Assembly (NCBI GenBank): GCA_934565615.1
Contig: CAKTIH010000004.1
Coordinates: 1-37,735, forward strand
Length of the DNA: 37,735 bases
Source of the DNA: an uncultured Oscillospiraceae bacterium
Lineage (GTDB): Bacteria; Bacillota; Clostridia; Oscillospirales; Oscillospiraceae
Direction of reading: 5' to 3'
How positions within the stretch are numbered: the first letter of the stretch is position 1; every line of letters starts with the position of its first letter. The notes beneath the pieces were generated by a model, which worked only from the letters and a program-made list of their open reading frames with translations, did not search any database and was not told where the DNA came from. A program made the translations under genes and the position numbers. Below, piece by piece: positions 1 to 9,268 of the stretch.

Positions 1-1512
<1,512 letters not shown>

Positions 1513-1525
1513 GACTAATATTGCA

Positions 1526-1558
1526 AAAGCCCTCCGGACGAATCATCCGGAGGGCTTT
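1526..1558. terminator. Bidirectional intrinsic terminator between glnN and azlD
   Basis: The 13-base arms AAAGCCCTCCGGA and TCCGGAGGGCTTT are perfectly complementary around a 7-base loop, with A and T tracts on the two sides. It lies between the convergent glnN and azlD genes and can serve both. Confidence 0.9.
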
Positions 1559-1574
1559 GCCATTTTCATCTGAT

Positions 1575-1886
1575 TTAACACACAAGGTACAGCACGCAGT
1601 TGACTCCGACCGCTGCAAGCACGCAGACGATGAGCGGGCATTTTTTCAGCGCCAGCAGCACCGCAGCTGCTGCGCCCGCAAGGCCGAAGAGCGGGTGCGC
1701 CGCATCCACGGAAAACACTCCCGGAAAAATCAGAGACGACATCGCCGTATACGGCAGAAGCGGCATGAACCTCTGAAACCATTGCCCGAAGTGCAATCTT
1801 TTCATCAAGAATGCCGGCAGCGCGCGGGGGATATATGTCACGAGCGCCATACCGGCGATCAGCAGATAAATCTCACTCCTGCTCAT
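1575..1886 (-). CDS. azlD: AzlD-like branched-chain amino acid exporter small subunit
   Basis: Small partner of AzlC in export of branched-chain amino acids and analogues (LIV-E family). The protein is about 103 residues and nearly all hydrophobic, with about four predicted membrane segments. The family-typical segment TYIPRALPAF lies near the N terminus. I place the start at 1886 (MSRSEIYLL), because a GAGG sequence precedes it at the right distance; an in-frame ATG at 1904 would overlap azlC more deeply. The start overlaps the end of azlC by about 14 bases, which indicates translational coupling. Substrate is inferred from family only. Confidence 0.85.
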   Translation of the reverse strand: MSRSEIYLLIAGMALVTYIPRALPAFLMKRLHFGQWFQRFMPLLPYTAMSSLIFPGVFSVDAAHPLFGLAGAAAAVLLALKKCPLIVCVLAAVGVNCVLYLVC

Positions 1887-2556
1887 TTTCTTCGTCCTCC
1901 GCAAAAAACGTACCTATACCGGCGGCAGCGATCATCGAGAAAATGACCGCCCAACTCGCAGAGATGATCAGCCGCAATACGGTATTGACAGCAGCCGACA
2001 GCAAAACCAGATATAGAATGCTGCGTGACCGTGCAGCGTTCGGCGTCAGCATTGCGAGAAACGCCGCATAAAACGCCACGCCAAAGCTTTTGGAAATAAT
2101 TTCCGGCAGAAACTGTCCAAGCACACAACCGGCAAAGGAGCTGCTCACCCAACTGCCGTAGAGCACCGTATTTATTCCCAGAAGTCGGGCTGCGCTCCGG
2201 CTGCCGGAAAGTGAAAACAGCGCAAATGATTCATCGCATAGGGCAAACGCGCATAAAAGTCTTTCGCGCAGCGGTGCGCGTTCAAGTCTGCTCATTACCG
2301 AGCTGCTCATCACGATGTGCCGCAGATTCACGAAGAACACCGCGGCAACGATCGAACCGACCTCCGCCGAACCGATCATTCCGACGGCCATCAGCTGAGA
2401 CGATCCCGCCATGACAAATACCGACATAAGTACCGCCTGAAGCCTGCTCAGTCCCGCCTGAACCGCCAGAAGTCCATAGGATATCCCGACAGGGATTATC
2501 CCCAGGCAAACCGGAACAGCGCTTTTCGCTCCTTCTAAAAATTGCTTACGTTTCAT
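1873..2556 (-). CDS. azlC: AzlC-like branched-chain amino acid exporter large subunit
   Basis: Integral membrane protein of 227 residues, the usual AzlC length. The conserved N-terminal block LGIIPVGISYGLLAVQAGLS is followed by alternating hydrophobic segments (about seven or eight). AzlC and AzlD together export branched-chain amino acids or toxic analogues. A weak AGAGG precedes the ATG. The gene is first in an azlCD operon that is divergent from a LysR-type regulator across about 100 bp, the classical layout for control of a transporter by its neighbour. In Bacillus subtilis azlCD is controlled by the Lrp-like AzlB; a LysR partner here would be a different arrangement. Confidence 0.9.
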   Translation of the reverse strand: MKRKQFLEGAKSAVPVCLGIIPVGISYGLLAVQAGLSRLQAVLMSVFVMAGSSQLMAVGMIGSAEVGSIVAAVFFVNLRHIVMSSSVMSRLERAPLRERLLCAFALCDESFALFSLSGSRSAARLLGINTVLYGSWVSSSFAGCVLGQFLPEIISKSFGVAFYAAFLAMLTPNAARSRSILYLVLLSAAVNTVLRLIISASWAVIFSMIAAAGIGTFFAEDEENEQE

Positions 2557-2660
2557 TGTCAGATGCCTCTTGTATTTTTCTCGGTTTTATTATACACTAA
2601 GGCGTTATATAAGAGTAATTGATATTCTTTATGCTAACATGCAGAAAGGTTATTTGAGCA
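2557..2660. promoter_or_regulatory. Divergent azlCD / lysR promoter region
   Basis: AT-rich 104-bp gap between two divergent genes. It contains TTATTATACACTAA and TATATAAG-like stretches suitable as -10 elements and probably the LysR binding site. I could not define a single T-N11-A operator with confidence. Confidence 0.5.
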
Positions 2661-3530
2661 ATGGAACGATACGCCGCATTTCTGAAAGTTATTGAAGTCG
2701 GCAGCTTCACAAAGGCCGCCGAGCTGCTGGGCTATACTCAACCTGCATTGAGCCAGATGATCGCGTCGCTGGAAAGAGAACTATCTATCCGGTTGTTGTA
2801 CCGTTCCCGCTATGGCGTCCGCCTGACTCCAGAGGGGGAGCGGCTGTTTCCGTCTATCCAAAGCTCCGTTCTTCAATACGAAGCCATGCGACGCACGGCG
2901 GAGGGAATACGCGGGCTTGACTCCGGCATCGTGCGGATCGGGACGATCTCCAGCGTGTCCTGTCACTGGCTGCCGGGAGTCATTCGCGCGTTCTGGCAGG
3001 AGCACCCGAATATTCAGATCGTGCTGCACCAAGGCGACTATACCAGCATCTCCGAATGGGTGCGCACCGGTGAGGTGGATTTCGGCTTTGTCAATCCTGA
3101 CGCCGTCAATGGCATGGAAACGGTGATCGTCAAAGCTGACAGGTTCTGTGCAGTGCTGCCGAAGTCTCATTCGCTGGCAGCACGCGAGTCGCTGACACTT
3201 GAGGAGCTTGCGGCTGAGCCGCTCCTGCTTCTGGAGGAAGGCGCATACAGTGAGCCGCTTGAAGCCTTCCGCACGCTTGGTATCACGCCGGATATAAGGC
3301 TCCGTGTCCATGATGATTACTCCATCTTGTCCATGGTCGAGCAGGGCTTGGGTGTCTCTATCCTTGCAGAACTCGTCCTGCACAAAACCTGCTATGAGGT
3401 CGCCGCCGTCCCGATCGAGCCGGCGATCGTCCGCACTGTCGGCATCGTCACAAGGGACAGACATACTATGCCGCTTGCCGGTAAGGAATTTATACGCTGC
3501 CTGATGAACAGCCGTGACTATCTTCTGTAA
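2661..3530 (+). CDS. LysR-family transcriptional regulator
   Basis: DNA-binding regulator of 289 residues, the standard LysR length. Residues 1-60 form the winged helix-turn-helix with the family signature SFTKAAELLGYTQPALSQMI and RLLYRSRYGVRLTPEG. Residues from about 90 to the end form the periplasmic-binding-like effector domain, with segments such as VRIGTISSVSCHWLPG and LLLLEEGAYSEP. It is divergent from azlCD and is the obvious candidate for its regulator, probably responding to an amino acid or analogue; this is inferred from position. A perfect palindromic terminator follows immediately. Confidence 0.92.
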   Translation: MERYAAFLKVIEVGSFTKAAELLGYTQPALSQMIASLERELSIRLLYRSRYGVRLTPEGERLFPSIQSSVLQYEAMRRTAEGIRGLDSGIVRIGTISSVSCHWLPGVIRAFWQEHPNIQIVLHQGDYTSISEWVRTGEVDFGFVNPDAVNGMETVIVKADRFCAVLPKSHSLAARESLTLEELAAEPLLLLEEGAYSEPLEAFRTLGITPDIRLRVHDDYSILSMVEQGLGVSILAELVLHKTCYEVAAVPIEPAIVRTVGIVTRDRHTMPLAGKEFIRCLMNSRDYLL

Positions 3531-3533
3531 CGG

Positions 3534-3573
3534 CAAACAGACGGAGCATCCCGCGGGATGCTCCGTCTGTTTG
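3534..3573. terminator. Perfect 40-bp palindrome, terminator
   Basis: Both 20-base arms are perfectly complementary, centred on CCCGCGGG at 3550-3557 and flanked by CAAACAG/CTGTTTG. It lies between the lysR gene and the convergent dehydrogenase gene and is probably used from both sides. Confidence 0.85.
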
Positions 3574-3588
3574 TATGTTTTGCATATA

Positions 3589-4617
3589 TTACTTGGTGGG
3601 GTCGATGATGATCTTGCAGATATTGGTGCCGTCGAGCATCATCTGTATGGCCTTGTTGATCTCGCTAAGACCGAGACGGTCAGTGACCATGCGGTCGAGG
3701 TGCATCTCACGCCAATTGTCCTCAAGGAAGCGCACGCCCTGCTCAAAGTCCTCCTGGCTGTACAGGCGGTTGCCAATGAGCTTGATCTCCTTGAAGGAGA
3801 CCTTGCCGATGACAAAGGGATACGCGTCGCCGGAGAGGCCGAGGCTCAGCATCTTACCGCCGCAGCGGCAGAGGTCGGGCATCTGGAGCACGCAGGAAGG
3901 CGCACCCGAGGTATCGTAGACGATATCAAAGCCGTGGCCGTCGGTGACCTCACGCATGAGGTCCATCGCGTCGGTCTCGGTGGGGTTGATGGTCTCAATG
4001 CCCATAGACTCGACGAACTTGCGTCTCGGCTCGTTGATCTCGGAGATTATAACGCGCCCTGCGCCTGCGGCCTTTGCGAACACCGCGATGTACAGACCGA
4101 CGGTAGCGCCGCCGGAGATGAATATCTTGTCGCCCTTCTGCACCTGGGAATTTACCATGACGTGCTGGCCGACAGCAAACGGCTCGCCGAGGATAGCGAC
4201 CTCGTCGGGGATATCGTCATCGAGCGCGACGAGCTTGTCAACGCCGACCTTAGTGTACTCTGCAAAGCCGCCGTCGACATGGATGCCGAGGAGCTTCAGG
4301 TTCTCGCAGACCCAAGGCAGACCGCGCTGGCAGGCAGCGCACTTGCCGCAGGAGATGATCGGGTTCATCAGCACGCGCTGACCGAGCTTGAACTTGCCGT
4401 CGTAGCCTTCGGGCAGGGACTCTATCGTGCCGAGGATCTCATGGCAGAGAACGGTCGGGACAGTGGCGGTCATGTGCTTGCCGCGGTAAACGGTGATGTC
4501 GGAGCCGCAGACGCCTGCGCGCTTTACCTTGATGAGCGCTTCATTTTCGCCGGGGACCGGAACAGGGATATCGCACAGCTCGAGATCGAGCCAATTTTTC
4601 AATACTGCTGCTTTCAT
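3589..4617 (-). CDS. Zinc-dependent medium-chain alcohol/polyol dehydrogenase
   Basis: NAD(P)-dependent oxidoreductase of the MDR superfamily, 342 residues. Catalytic-zinc ligands are visible as Cys37 (AGVCGSD), His59-Glu60 (CHE) and Glu145 (GEP). The structural zinc cysteines are Cys90, Cys93, Cys96 and Cys104 in CGKCAACQRG...C. The Rossmann loop reads SGGATVGLY near residue 168. It is the last gene of the kdgA-kdgK-kduD group, 27 bp after kduD, so it likely reduces or oxidises a sugar acid such as a ketouronate or aldonate. Similar enzymes act on L-threonine, sorbitol or L-galactonate, and the sequence alone does not fix the substrate. RBS AAGGAT lies upstream of the ATG. Confidence 0.85.
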   Translation of the reverse strand: MKAAVLKNWLDLELCDIPVPVPGENEALIKVKRAGVCGSDITVYRGKHMTATVPTVLCHEILGTIESLPEGYDGKFKLGQRVLMNPIISCGKCAACQRGLPWVCENLKLLGIHVDGGFAEYTKVGVDKLVALDDDIPDEVAILGEPFAVGQHVMVNSQVQKGDKIFISGGATVGLYIAVFAKAAGAGRVIISEINEPRRKFVESMGIETINPTETDAMDLMREVTDGHGFDIVYDTSGAPSCVLQMPDLCRCGGKMLSLGLSGDAYPFVIGKVSFKEIKLIGNRLYSQEDFEQGVRFLEDNWREMHLDRMVTDRLGLSEINKAIQMMLDGTNICKIIIDPTK

Positions 4618-4644
4618 TGCATTATATCCTTATCGCATCTCAAA

Positions 4645-5445
4645 TCACGGCTGCTTGCCGATGTAGGCGAGGATACCGCCGTCGACGTACAGAACGTGGC
4701 CGTTTACGAAGTTGGAAGCGTCGGAAGCAAGGAACACTGCCGGGCCCATGAGGTCGTCAGTGGTGCCCCAGCGGGCTGCCGGAGTCTTTGCAACGATGAA
4801 CTGATCGAAGGGGTGACGGCTGCCGTCGGGCTGACGCTCACGCAGAGGAGCGGTCTGAGGAGTGGCGATGTAGCCGGGTCCTATGCCGTTGCACTGGATG
4901 TTGTATTCGCCGTACTCGGAGCAGATGTTGCGGGTGAGCATCTTGAGTCCGCCCTTTGCGGCGGCGTATGCGGAAACGGTCTCACGGCCGAGCTCGCTCA
5001 TCATGGAGCAGATGTTGATGATCTTGCCGTGGCCCTTCTTGATCATGCCGGGGATAACTGCCTTGGATACGATGTAGGGAGCAACGAGGTCTATATCGAT
5101 GACCTGACGGAAGTCCTTTTCCTCCATCTCGATCATGGGAACGCGTTTGATGATGCCGGCATTGTTGACAAGGATGTCGATGGTGCCGAGGTCGCGCTCG
5201 ATATCTGCGACCATCTTGACGACGTCCGCTTCATTGGTAACGTCGCAGTAGTAGCCCTTGGCGTCGATGCCCTTCTCGGCATAGGCCTTCATGGCCTCTT
5301 CCATGTGCTTTTCGCCGCGGCAGTTGAAAGCGATCTTTGCGCCGCAGTTTGCGTAAGCCTCGGCTATCGCAAAGCCGATGCCGTATGCTGCGCCCGTAAT
5401 AAGAGCGACTTTGCCTTCGAGTGAAAACTGCTTCATCATGTCCAT
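4645..5445 (-). CDS. kduD: SDR oxidoreductase, KduD-like (2-deoxy-D-gluconate 3-dehydrogenase / gluconate 5-dehydrogenase)
   Basis: Classical short-chain dehydrogenase of 266 residues. The coenzyme motif TGAAYGIG is near residue 18, NNAG near 94, and the catalytic set is Ser147, Tyr160 and Lys164 (SAYAAAKGG). In this gene neighbourhood the likely reaction is reduction of 3-deoxy-D-glycero-2,5-hexodiulosonate to 2-keto-3-deoxygluconate, the step after KduI. I place the start at 5445 (MDMMKQF) because AAAGGAGAAA precedes it; the frame stays open 81 bases upstream without a good RBS. Gluconate 5-dehydrogenases have the same architecture, so the precise activity is inferred from context. A LacI-type operator lies about 40 bp upstream. 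Confidence 0.88.
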   Translation of the reverse strand: MDMMKQFSLEGKVALITGAAYGIGFAIAEAYANCGAKIAFNCRGEKHMEEAMKAYAEKGIDAKGYYCDVTNEADVVKMVADIERDLGTIDILVNNAGIIKRVPMIEMEEKDFRQVIDIDLVAPYIVSKAVIPGMIKKGHGKIINICSMMSELGRETVSAYAAAKGGLKMLTRNICSEYGEYNIQCNGIGPGYIATPQTAPLRERQPDGSRHPFDQFIVAKTPAARWGTTDDLMGPAVFLASDASNFVNGHVLYVDGGILAYIGKQP

Positions 5446-5485
5446 AGTGAATTTCTCCTTTTCAAAAATTTCAATACAGATTGAA

Positions 5486-5499
5486 GTTAACCGGTTTCT
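5486..5499. promoter_or_regulatory. LacI-type operator upstream of kduD
   Basis: GTTAACCGGTTTCT, read on the minus strand as AGAAACCGGTTAAC, is a near-palindrome centred on CCGG. It matches three other sites in the window (7647, 12454, 13682). Its place between kdgK and kduD suggests that kduD and the dehydrogenase have their own regulated promoter. Confidence 0.65.
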
Positions 5500-5510
5500 T
5501 AAGGCCGGGT

Positions 5511-5549
5511 AAATAACCGCCTGCACCGTGCAGGAAACAGGCGGTATTT
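5511..5549 (-). terminator. Hairpin between kdgK and kduD (partial terminator or processing site)
   Basis: Arms AAATAACCGCCTG and CAGGCGGTATTT pair with one bulge and are separated by 14 bases holding a further CTGCAC/GTGCAG stem. On the minus strand the distal arm ends in TTATTT. It follows the kdgK stop and precedes the kduD operator, so it may uncouple kdgAK from kduD. Confidence 0.6.
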
Positions 5550-5558
5550 GTAAATGGT

Positions 5559-6584
5559 TTATCTCTGGACTCTGCCGGTACCGTCGCCGCCCATGAGCTT
5601 TTCAACATCGGAAACGCCGACGCGGTTGAAGTCACCGAGGATGCTGTGCTTAAGGCAGGACGCCGCAACGGCGAACTCAAGCGCGGACTGCTTGCAGTCG
5701 TAGTTATTGAGACCGTAGATTAGGCCGCCGGCAAAGCTGTCGCCGCCGCCGACGCGGTCGACGATGTCGCGGATCTCGTAGCGCTTGGACTCATAGAACT
5801 TCTCGCCGTCGTTGAGGCAGGCTGCCCAGCCGTTCCAGTCGGCGCTCTTGCTCTCGCGCAGAGTGATGGCGATCATCTTCATGTTCGGGTACGCGGCAAG
5901 GACCTTGTCGCCGAGTGCCTTGTACTTGCTGCGGTCAAGCTCACCGGATTCGACGTTGACGTCAACAGTGATCTCGAGGGACTTCTGAACGTCCTCCTCA
6001 TTTGCGATGGCGACGTCGACATACTTTGCGAGCTCACGCATGACCTCGGCGGCGCGCACGCCGTACTTCCAGAGGTTCTTGCGGTAGTTGAGGTCGCAGG
6101 ACACAATGATGCCGCGCTTCTTTGCTTCCTTGACAGACTCGAGAGAAAGCTCCTTCGCGCTCTCGCTGATAGCCGGGGTGATGCCGGTGATGTGGAACCA
6201 ATCGACGCCCTCAAAGGCCTTGTCCCAGTCGATATCGCCGGGCTTGGCAAGCGCGATGGAGGAATACTCACGGTCGTACACGACCTTGCTGGGCAGCTGG
6301 TTTGCGCCCGGCTCAAGGTAGTATATGCCCATGCGTCCGCCGCCGCGGACAATGCGGCCGGTGTCAACGCCGAACTTGCGCAGATCCTTGATGCACTCGT
6401 CAGCAATAGCGTTCTTCGGCAGAACAGTCAGGTAGCTGACGTCCATGCCGTAGTTCGCCAGGGAGACCGCAACATTTGCCTCGCCGCCGCCGAAGGTGGC
6501 CTCGAGCATCGGGGTCTGGAAGAAGCGCTCCTGTCCGGGAGCCTTAAGTCTGAGCATTATTTCGCCAAAAGTAAGAACCTTCAT
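5559..6584 (-). CDS. kdgK: 2-keto-3-deoxygluconate kinase (PfkB family)
   Basis: Phosphorylates 2-keto-3-deoxygluconate to KDPG with ATP. The protein has 341 residues. The N terminus MKVLTFGEIMLRL and the PfkB signature 1 region FGGGEANVAVSLANYG (31-46) are typical. The C-terminal signature DRVGGGDSFAGG places the catalytic base at Asp282. The substrate region includes GITPAISESAKEL and CDLNYRKNLW as in KDG kinases. It lies 16 bp downstream of kdgA on the same strand with RBS GGGAGG, so the two are co-transcribed. A hairpin follows the stop codon. Confidence 0.93.
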   Translation of the reverse strand: MKVLTFGEIMLRLKAPGQERFFQTPMLEATFGGGEANVAVSLANYGMDVSYLTVLPKNAIADECIKDLRKFGVDTGRIVRGGGRMGIYYLEPGANQLPSKVVYDREYSSIALAKPGDIDWDKAFEGVDWFHITGITPAISESAKELSLESVKEAKKRGIIVSCDLNYRKNLWKYGVRAAEVMRELAKYVDVAIANEEDVQKSLEITVDVNVESGELDRSKYKALGDKVLAAYPNMKMIAITLRESKSADWNGWAACLNDGEKFYESKRYEIRDIVDRVGGGDSFAGGLIYGLNNYDCKQSALEFAVAASCLKHSILGDFNRVGVSDVEKLMGGDGTGRVQR

Positions 6585-6600
6585 TTAATTTACCTCCCGA

Positions 6601-7554
6601 TCATTTCTGAAGAAGATGCACGGCAAAGCCGCCTATCTCTTTCTTGAAGTAAACAGCCTTGATGTTGTCCTTATCCTTGACGGAGTCCATATCCAGCTCG
6701 TAGCCGCGGCGCTCCATCTCGGCGATAGCGGGGATCATCTTGTTGGTGCGGATGGCGATGTGGCCGTTCGCGCCCTTGAACATGGTTTTCATGACCTCGA
6801 CGCCGGTGGAGGCGAAGTTGGAGGAGTTGCCCTGCTTGACGTTGAAATCAAAAGCGTCGCTGAAAGCGTTGCAGACGTCCATCGCGGCGTCGGCGTCGGG
6901 AGTGTTGATGCCGATGTGCGCGACCTCGAAGCCGAGCAGAGTCTTGCGTGCTTCCTTGCACAGCGCGGTGATCTTATCGAAGTTGCCGGCTGCGATATCG
7001 GCCTTCGGGCAGATCCAGCTGCCGCCGACCGCGTGGATGTACGGGGAGGAAATGAACTCGGCCAGGTTCTGGGCGTTGACGCCGCCGGTCGGGATGAACT
7101 TCACGCCGCCGAAGGGGCCAGCCAGGGACTTGATCGCGCTCAGGCCGCCGTAAACATTGGCGGGGAAGAACTTCAGGACCTTGAGGCCGTGCTTGAGAGC
7201 CATCATGATCTCGGTAGGAGTGACGCAGCCGGGGGTAACGGGAATACCGTTGTCGCAGCACCATGCGACGGTCTCTTCGTCATAGCCGGGGGAGACGATG
7301 AACTTTGCGCCGCACTCGACGGCGAGCTTGCACTGCTCAAGATTGATGACCGTGCCGGCGCCGACGACCATGTCGGGGCACTCCTGCGCAACGGCCTTGA
7401 TGGAATCGGCAGCGGCGGCGGTACGGAAGGTGATCTCCATAACGTCAATGCCGCCGGCGAGCATCGCCTTGGCAGTGGGAACAGCGTCCTTCGCGTCCTC
7501 AAGGACTACCACGGGGACGACGCCGGACTGAGCCAGTCTTTTCAATACATCCAT
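6601..7554 (-). CDS. kdgA: KDPG/KHG aldolase fused to a C-terminal glyoxalase/VOC-like domain
   Basis: Residues 1 to about 208 form a class I KDPG aldolase that cleaves KDPG to pyruvate and glyceraldehyde-3-phosphate. The catalytic Glu40 (VMEITFRT, with Arg44), the glycine loop GAGTV at 65-69 and the Schiff-base Lys128 in KFFPANVYGG are all present. KDPG aldolases are usually about 210 residues; this protein has 317. The extra C-terminal domain (about 208-317) reads like a vicinal-oxygen-chelate fold: GFEVAHIGINTPD, GHIAIRTN and GGFAVHLLQK. It may be structural or act on a toxic carbonyl by-product; that is inference. RBS CAGGAGG precedes the ATG. It is first in the kdgA-kdgK group and downstream of a LacI-type operator. 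Confidence 0.92.
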   Translation of the reverse strand: MDVLKRLAQSGVVPVVVLEDAKDAVPTAKAMLAGGIDVMEITFRTAAAADSIKAVAQECPDMVVGAGTVINLEQCKLAVECGAKFIVSPGYDEETVAWCCDNGIPVTPGCVTPTEIMMALKHGLKVLKFFPANVYGGLSAIKSLAGPFGGVKFIPTGGVNAQNLAEFISSPYIHAVGGSWICPKADIAAGNFDKITALCKEARKTLLGFEVAHIGINTPDADAAMDVCNAFSDAFDFNVKQGNSSNFASTGVEVMKTMFKGANGHIAIRTNKMIPAIAEMERRGYELDMDSVKDKDNIKAVYFKKEIGGFAVHLLQK

Positions 7555-7646
7555 TTTTTATTCCTCCTGTTGTAATGGTTATATATTGCTAAATTAAAGG
7601 AAATACAATATAATACTTGCTGCACAAACACAGATATTCCCGGTTC

Positions 7647-7660
7647 GTAAACCGGTTAAC
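7647..7660. promoter_or_regulatory. LacI-type operator in the kdgA / unknown-gene divergent region
   Basis: GTAAACCGGTTAAC is a near-perfect palindrome centred on CCGG. It lies about 93 bp upstream of the kdgA start and directly against the RBS of the divergent gene at 7673, so one bound repressor could block both. Confidence 0.7.
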
Positions 7661-7672
7661 GAGGTGCAGCTT

Positions 7673-8344
7673 ATGGATAATCAGAAAATTTTGCAGCAGT
7701 TTATCGACAGCTTTCAGGACAATGCGATCCGCAGTCGGAGCTATTACCCGGAGTTCCGCCGCAGATGGGAAAAGGTGATATGCCGTGCCGCCGAGAGCGA
7801 TGAGGTCTATTTCGACACCGCCTCGGATTCCATTTTCACCGTTGAGCACAGCTTTGCGGGAATAGAAACCGGTTTCCATTTCGACCAAGCGAAAATAGCC
7901 GAGTGGTATCAGAAGGACCTCAAGGACAAGCACGTCGTCTTTAAGCCGCAGAAGCTGAAGCACGACAAGCAGGGGCTGCATTTCCATGAGTACACCTGCA
8001 GCTACGACCCGAACGCGGCGGAGACGACGCTCAACGACGAGAACCGGAACATCATCGCCGCGGCTATGCCGGAGCTTCCCGCGCGGCTTCAGATCGTCTA
8101 CGGAAACAAGTGGGTCGACGGACGCTTCAACGCGCTTCTGAAAACACGGCTTTCTATCTATCTTATAGACACGGACTATGTCCCCGCGTTTCTTGCGACA
8201 CCTCTCGAAGTCTGTCTTTACCTTTTCCTCATGGACTACTGTATTATAAAAGAAAACTACACAAAGGTCAAGGATGAAGATTTGAAGCAGTTCCTCCATA
8301 TCTTCAAGGCCTCGCCCATGCTCAGAATAAAAAAGCTTCTCTGA
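7673..8344 (+). CDS. Unknown protein in the uronate regulon
   Basis: I do not recognise this 223-residue protein. It has no signal peptide; one hydrophobic stretch (FLATPLEVCLYLFLMDYCII) lies near residue 185 and is probably buried. The rest is soluble, mixed alpha/beta in appearance, rich in aromatic and charged residues, with a His/Asp/Tyr-rich segment (HFHEYTCSYDPN, about residues 104-115). I choose ATG 7673 over GTG 7664 because GAGGTG at 7661-7666 then serves as RBS. It is divergent from kdgA, preceded at 13 bp by the LacI operator and followed by its own terminator. Position implies a role in uronate sensing, transport or metabolism. Confidence 0.75.
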   Translation: MDNQKILQQFIDSFQDNAIRSRSYYPEFRRRWEKVICRAAESDEVYFDTASDSIFTVEHSFAGIETGFHFDQAKIAEWYQKDLKDKHVVFKPQKLKHDKQGLHFHEYTCSYDPNAAETTLNDENRNIIAAAMPELPARLQIVYGNKWVDGRFNALLKTRLSIYLIDTDYVPAFLATPLEVCLYLFLMDYCIIKENYTKVKDEDLKQFLHIFKASPMLRIKKLL

Positions 8345-8367
8345 GGAACTGAAAAGCCGGATTCTTC

Positions 8368-8405
8368 TTCACCCTCCCACGGAAAACGCGGGAGGGTGAA
8401 TTTTT
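8368..8405. terminator. Intrinsic terminator between convergent genes
   Basis: TTCACCCTCCC and GGGAGGGTGAA pair over 11 bases and are followed by TTTTT on the plus strand. It serves the unknown gene and possibly the convergent kduI. Confidence 0.9.
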
Positions 8406-8408
8406 GGT

Positions 8409-9251
8409 TTATCTGAGCTTATTTACACCAAAGGTGTCCATGTCGTCAAAGGCCTGGTTCTCGCCGCCCATCGCCCATATGAAGGTGTAGTTCGAGGTGC
8501 CGCAGCCGGCATGGAGCGACCATGACGGGGAAATGACGGCCTCGTAATTCTGCATGACGAGGTGGCGGGTCTGCCGGGGCTGACCCATCAGGTGCAGGAC
8601 GACCTCTCCCTCGGGGAGGTTGAAGTAGGTGTATATCTCCATTCTGCGCTCATGGGTGTGCGGGGGCATGGAGTTCCACACGCTGCCCGGAGCGAGCTGG
8701 GTAAGCCCCATTGAGAGCTGGCAGGTCTCCAGAACATCGGGGTGGATGAACTGGTTGATGACGCGCTCGTTGGAGTTTTCCTTGCTGCCGCAGGGGCGCT
8801 TGTTGGCGTCCTTGATGGAGATGAAGGTGGTCTTGCAATCCTTGTGCGCGGGTGCGGAGACAAGGTAGAAGCGCGCGGGCTGCTCCTTGTCATTGCTGCC
8901 GAACACGACGGACTTCGTGCTGCGGGAGATATACAGGCAGTCCTCAAAGCCGAGCTCGTACTTCACGCCGTCGGCCTCTATCCAGCCCGCGCCGCCGAGG
9001 TTAAAGACACCGGCTTCACGGCGCTCAAGGAAGAAGTTCGTGCCGAAGTTTGCCCAGACGTCGATGCCCTTGTCGATAGGCAGAGCCTCGTTCACGGGCA
9101 TGATGCCGAGAACGACCATACGGTCAACATGAGAGTAGACAGCCTGCACGGTATCGGGCTGATAAAGGTCCTGGATAAGGAACTCTTTTCTCAGCTCCTC
9201 CGTGGTATAACGCTTTACATCTTCGGGATGTGCTGAATAACGGATATCCAT
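8409..9251 (-). CDS. kduI: 5-dehydro-4-deoxy-D-glucuronate isomerase
   Basis: Cupin-fold isomerase converting 5-keto-4-deoxyuronate to 3-deoxy-D-glycero-2,5-hexodiulosonate, the substrate of KduD. The protein has 280 residues, standard for KduI. The zinc ligands are visible as His198, His200, Glu205 (PPHTHERRMEIYTYF) and His247 (WSLHAGC), the same pattern as in the E. coli enzyme shifted by two. RBS GGAGG precedes the ATG. It is the last gene of the TRAP transporter operon, 17 bp after dctM, which links import to the first catabolic step. Confidence 0.96.
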   Translation of the reverse strand: MDIRYSAHPEDVKRYTTEELRKEFLIQDLYQPDTVQAVYSHVDRMVVLGIMPVNEALPIDKGIDVWANFGTNFFLERREAGVFNLGGAGWIEADGVKYELGFEDCLYISRSTKSVVFGSNDKEQPARFYLVSAPAHKDCKTTFISIKDANKRPCGSKENSNERVINQFIHPDVLETCQLSMGLTQLAPGSVWNSMPPHTHERRMEIYTYFNLPEGEVVLHLMGQPRQTRHLVMQNYEAVISPSWSLHAGCGTSNYTFIWAMGGENQAFDDMDTFGVNKLR

Positions 9252-9268
9252 TTATAAGCCTCCAGATA

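Noticed and set aside
3514..5424. 636-codon open frame on the plus strand
   Set aside because: It runs antisense to the Zn-dehydrogenase and kduD genes, whose proteins are clearly conserved. Its product is a low-complexity shadow typical of GC-rich codon bias, and it starts inside the lysR gene.
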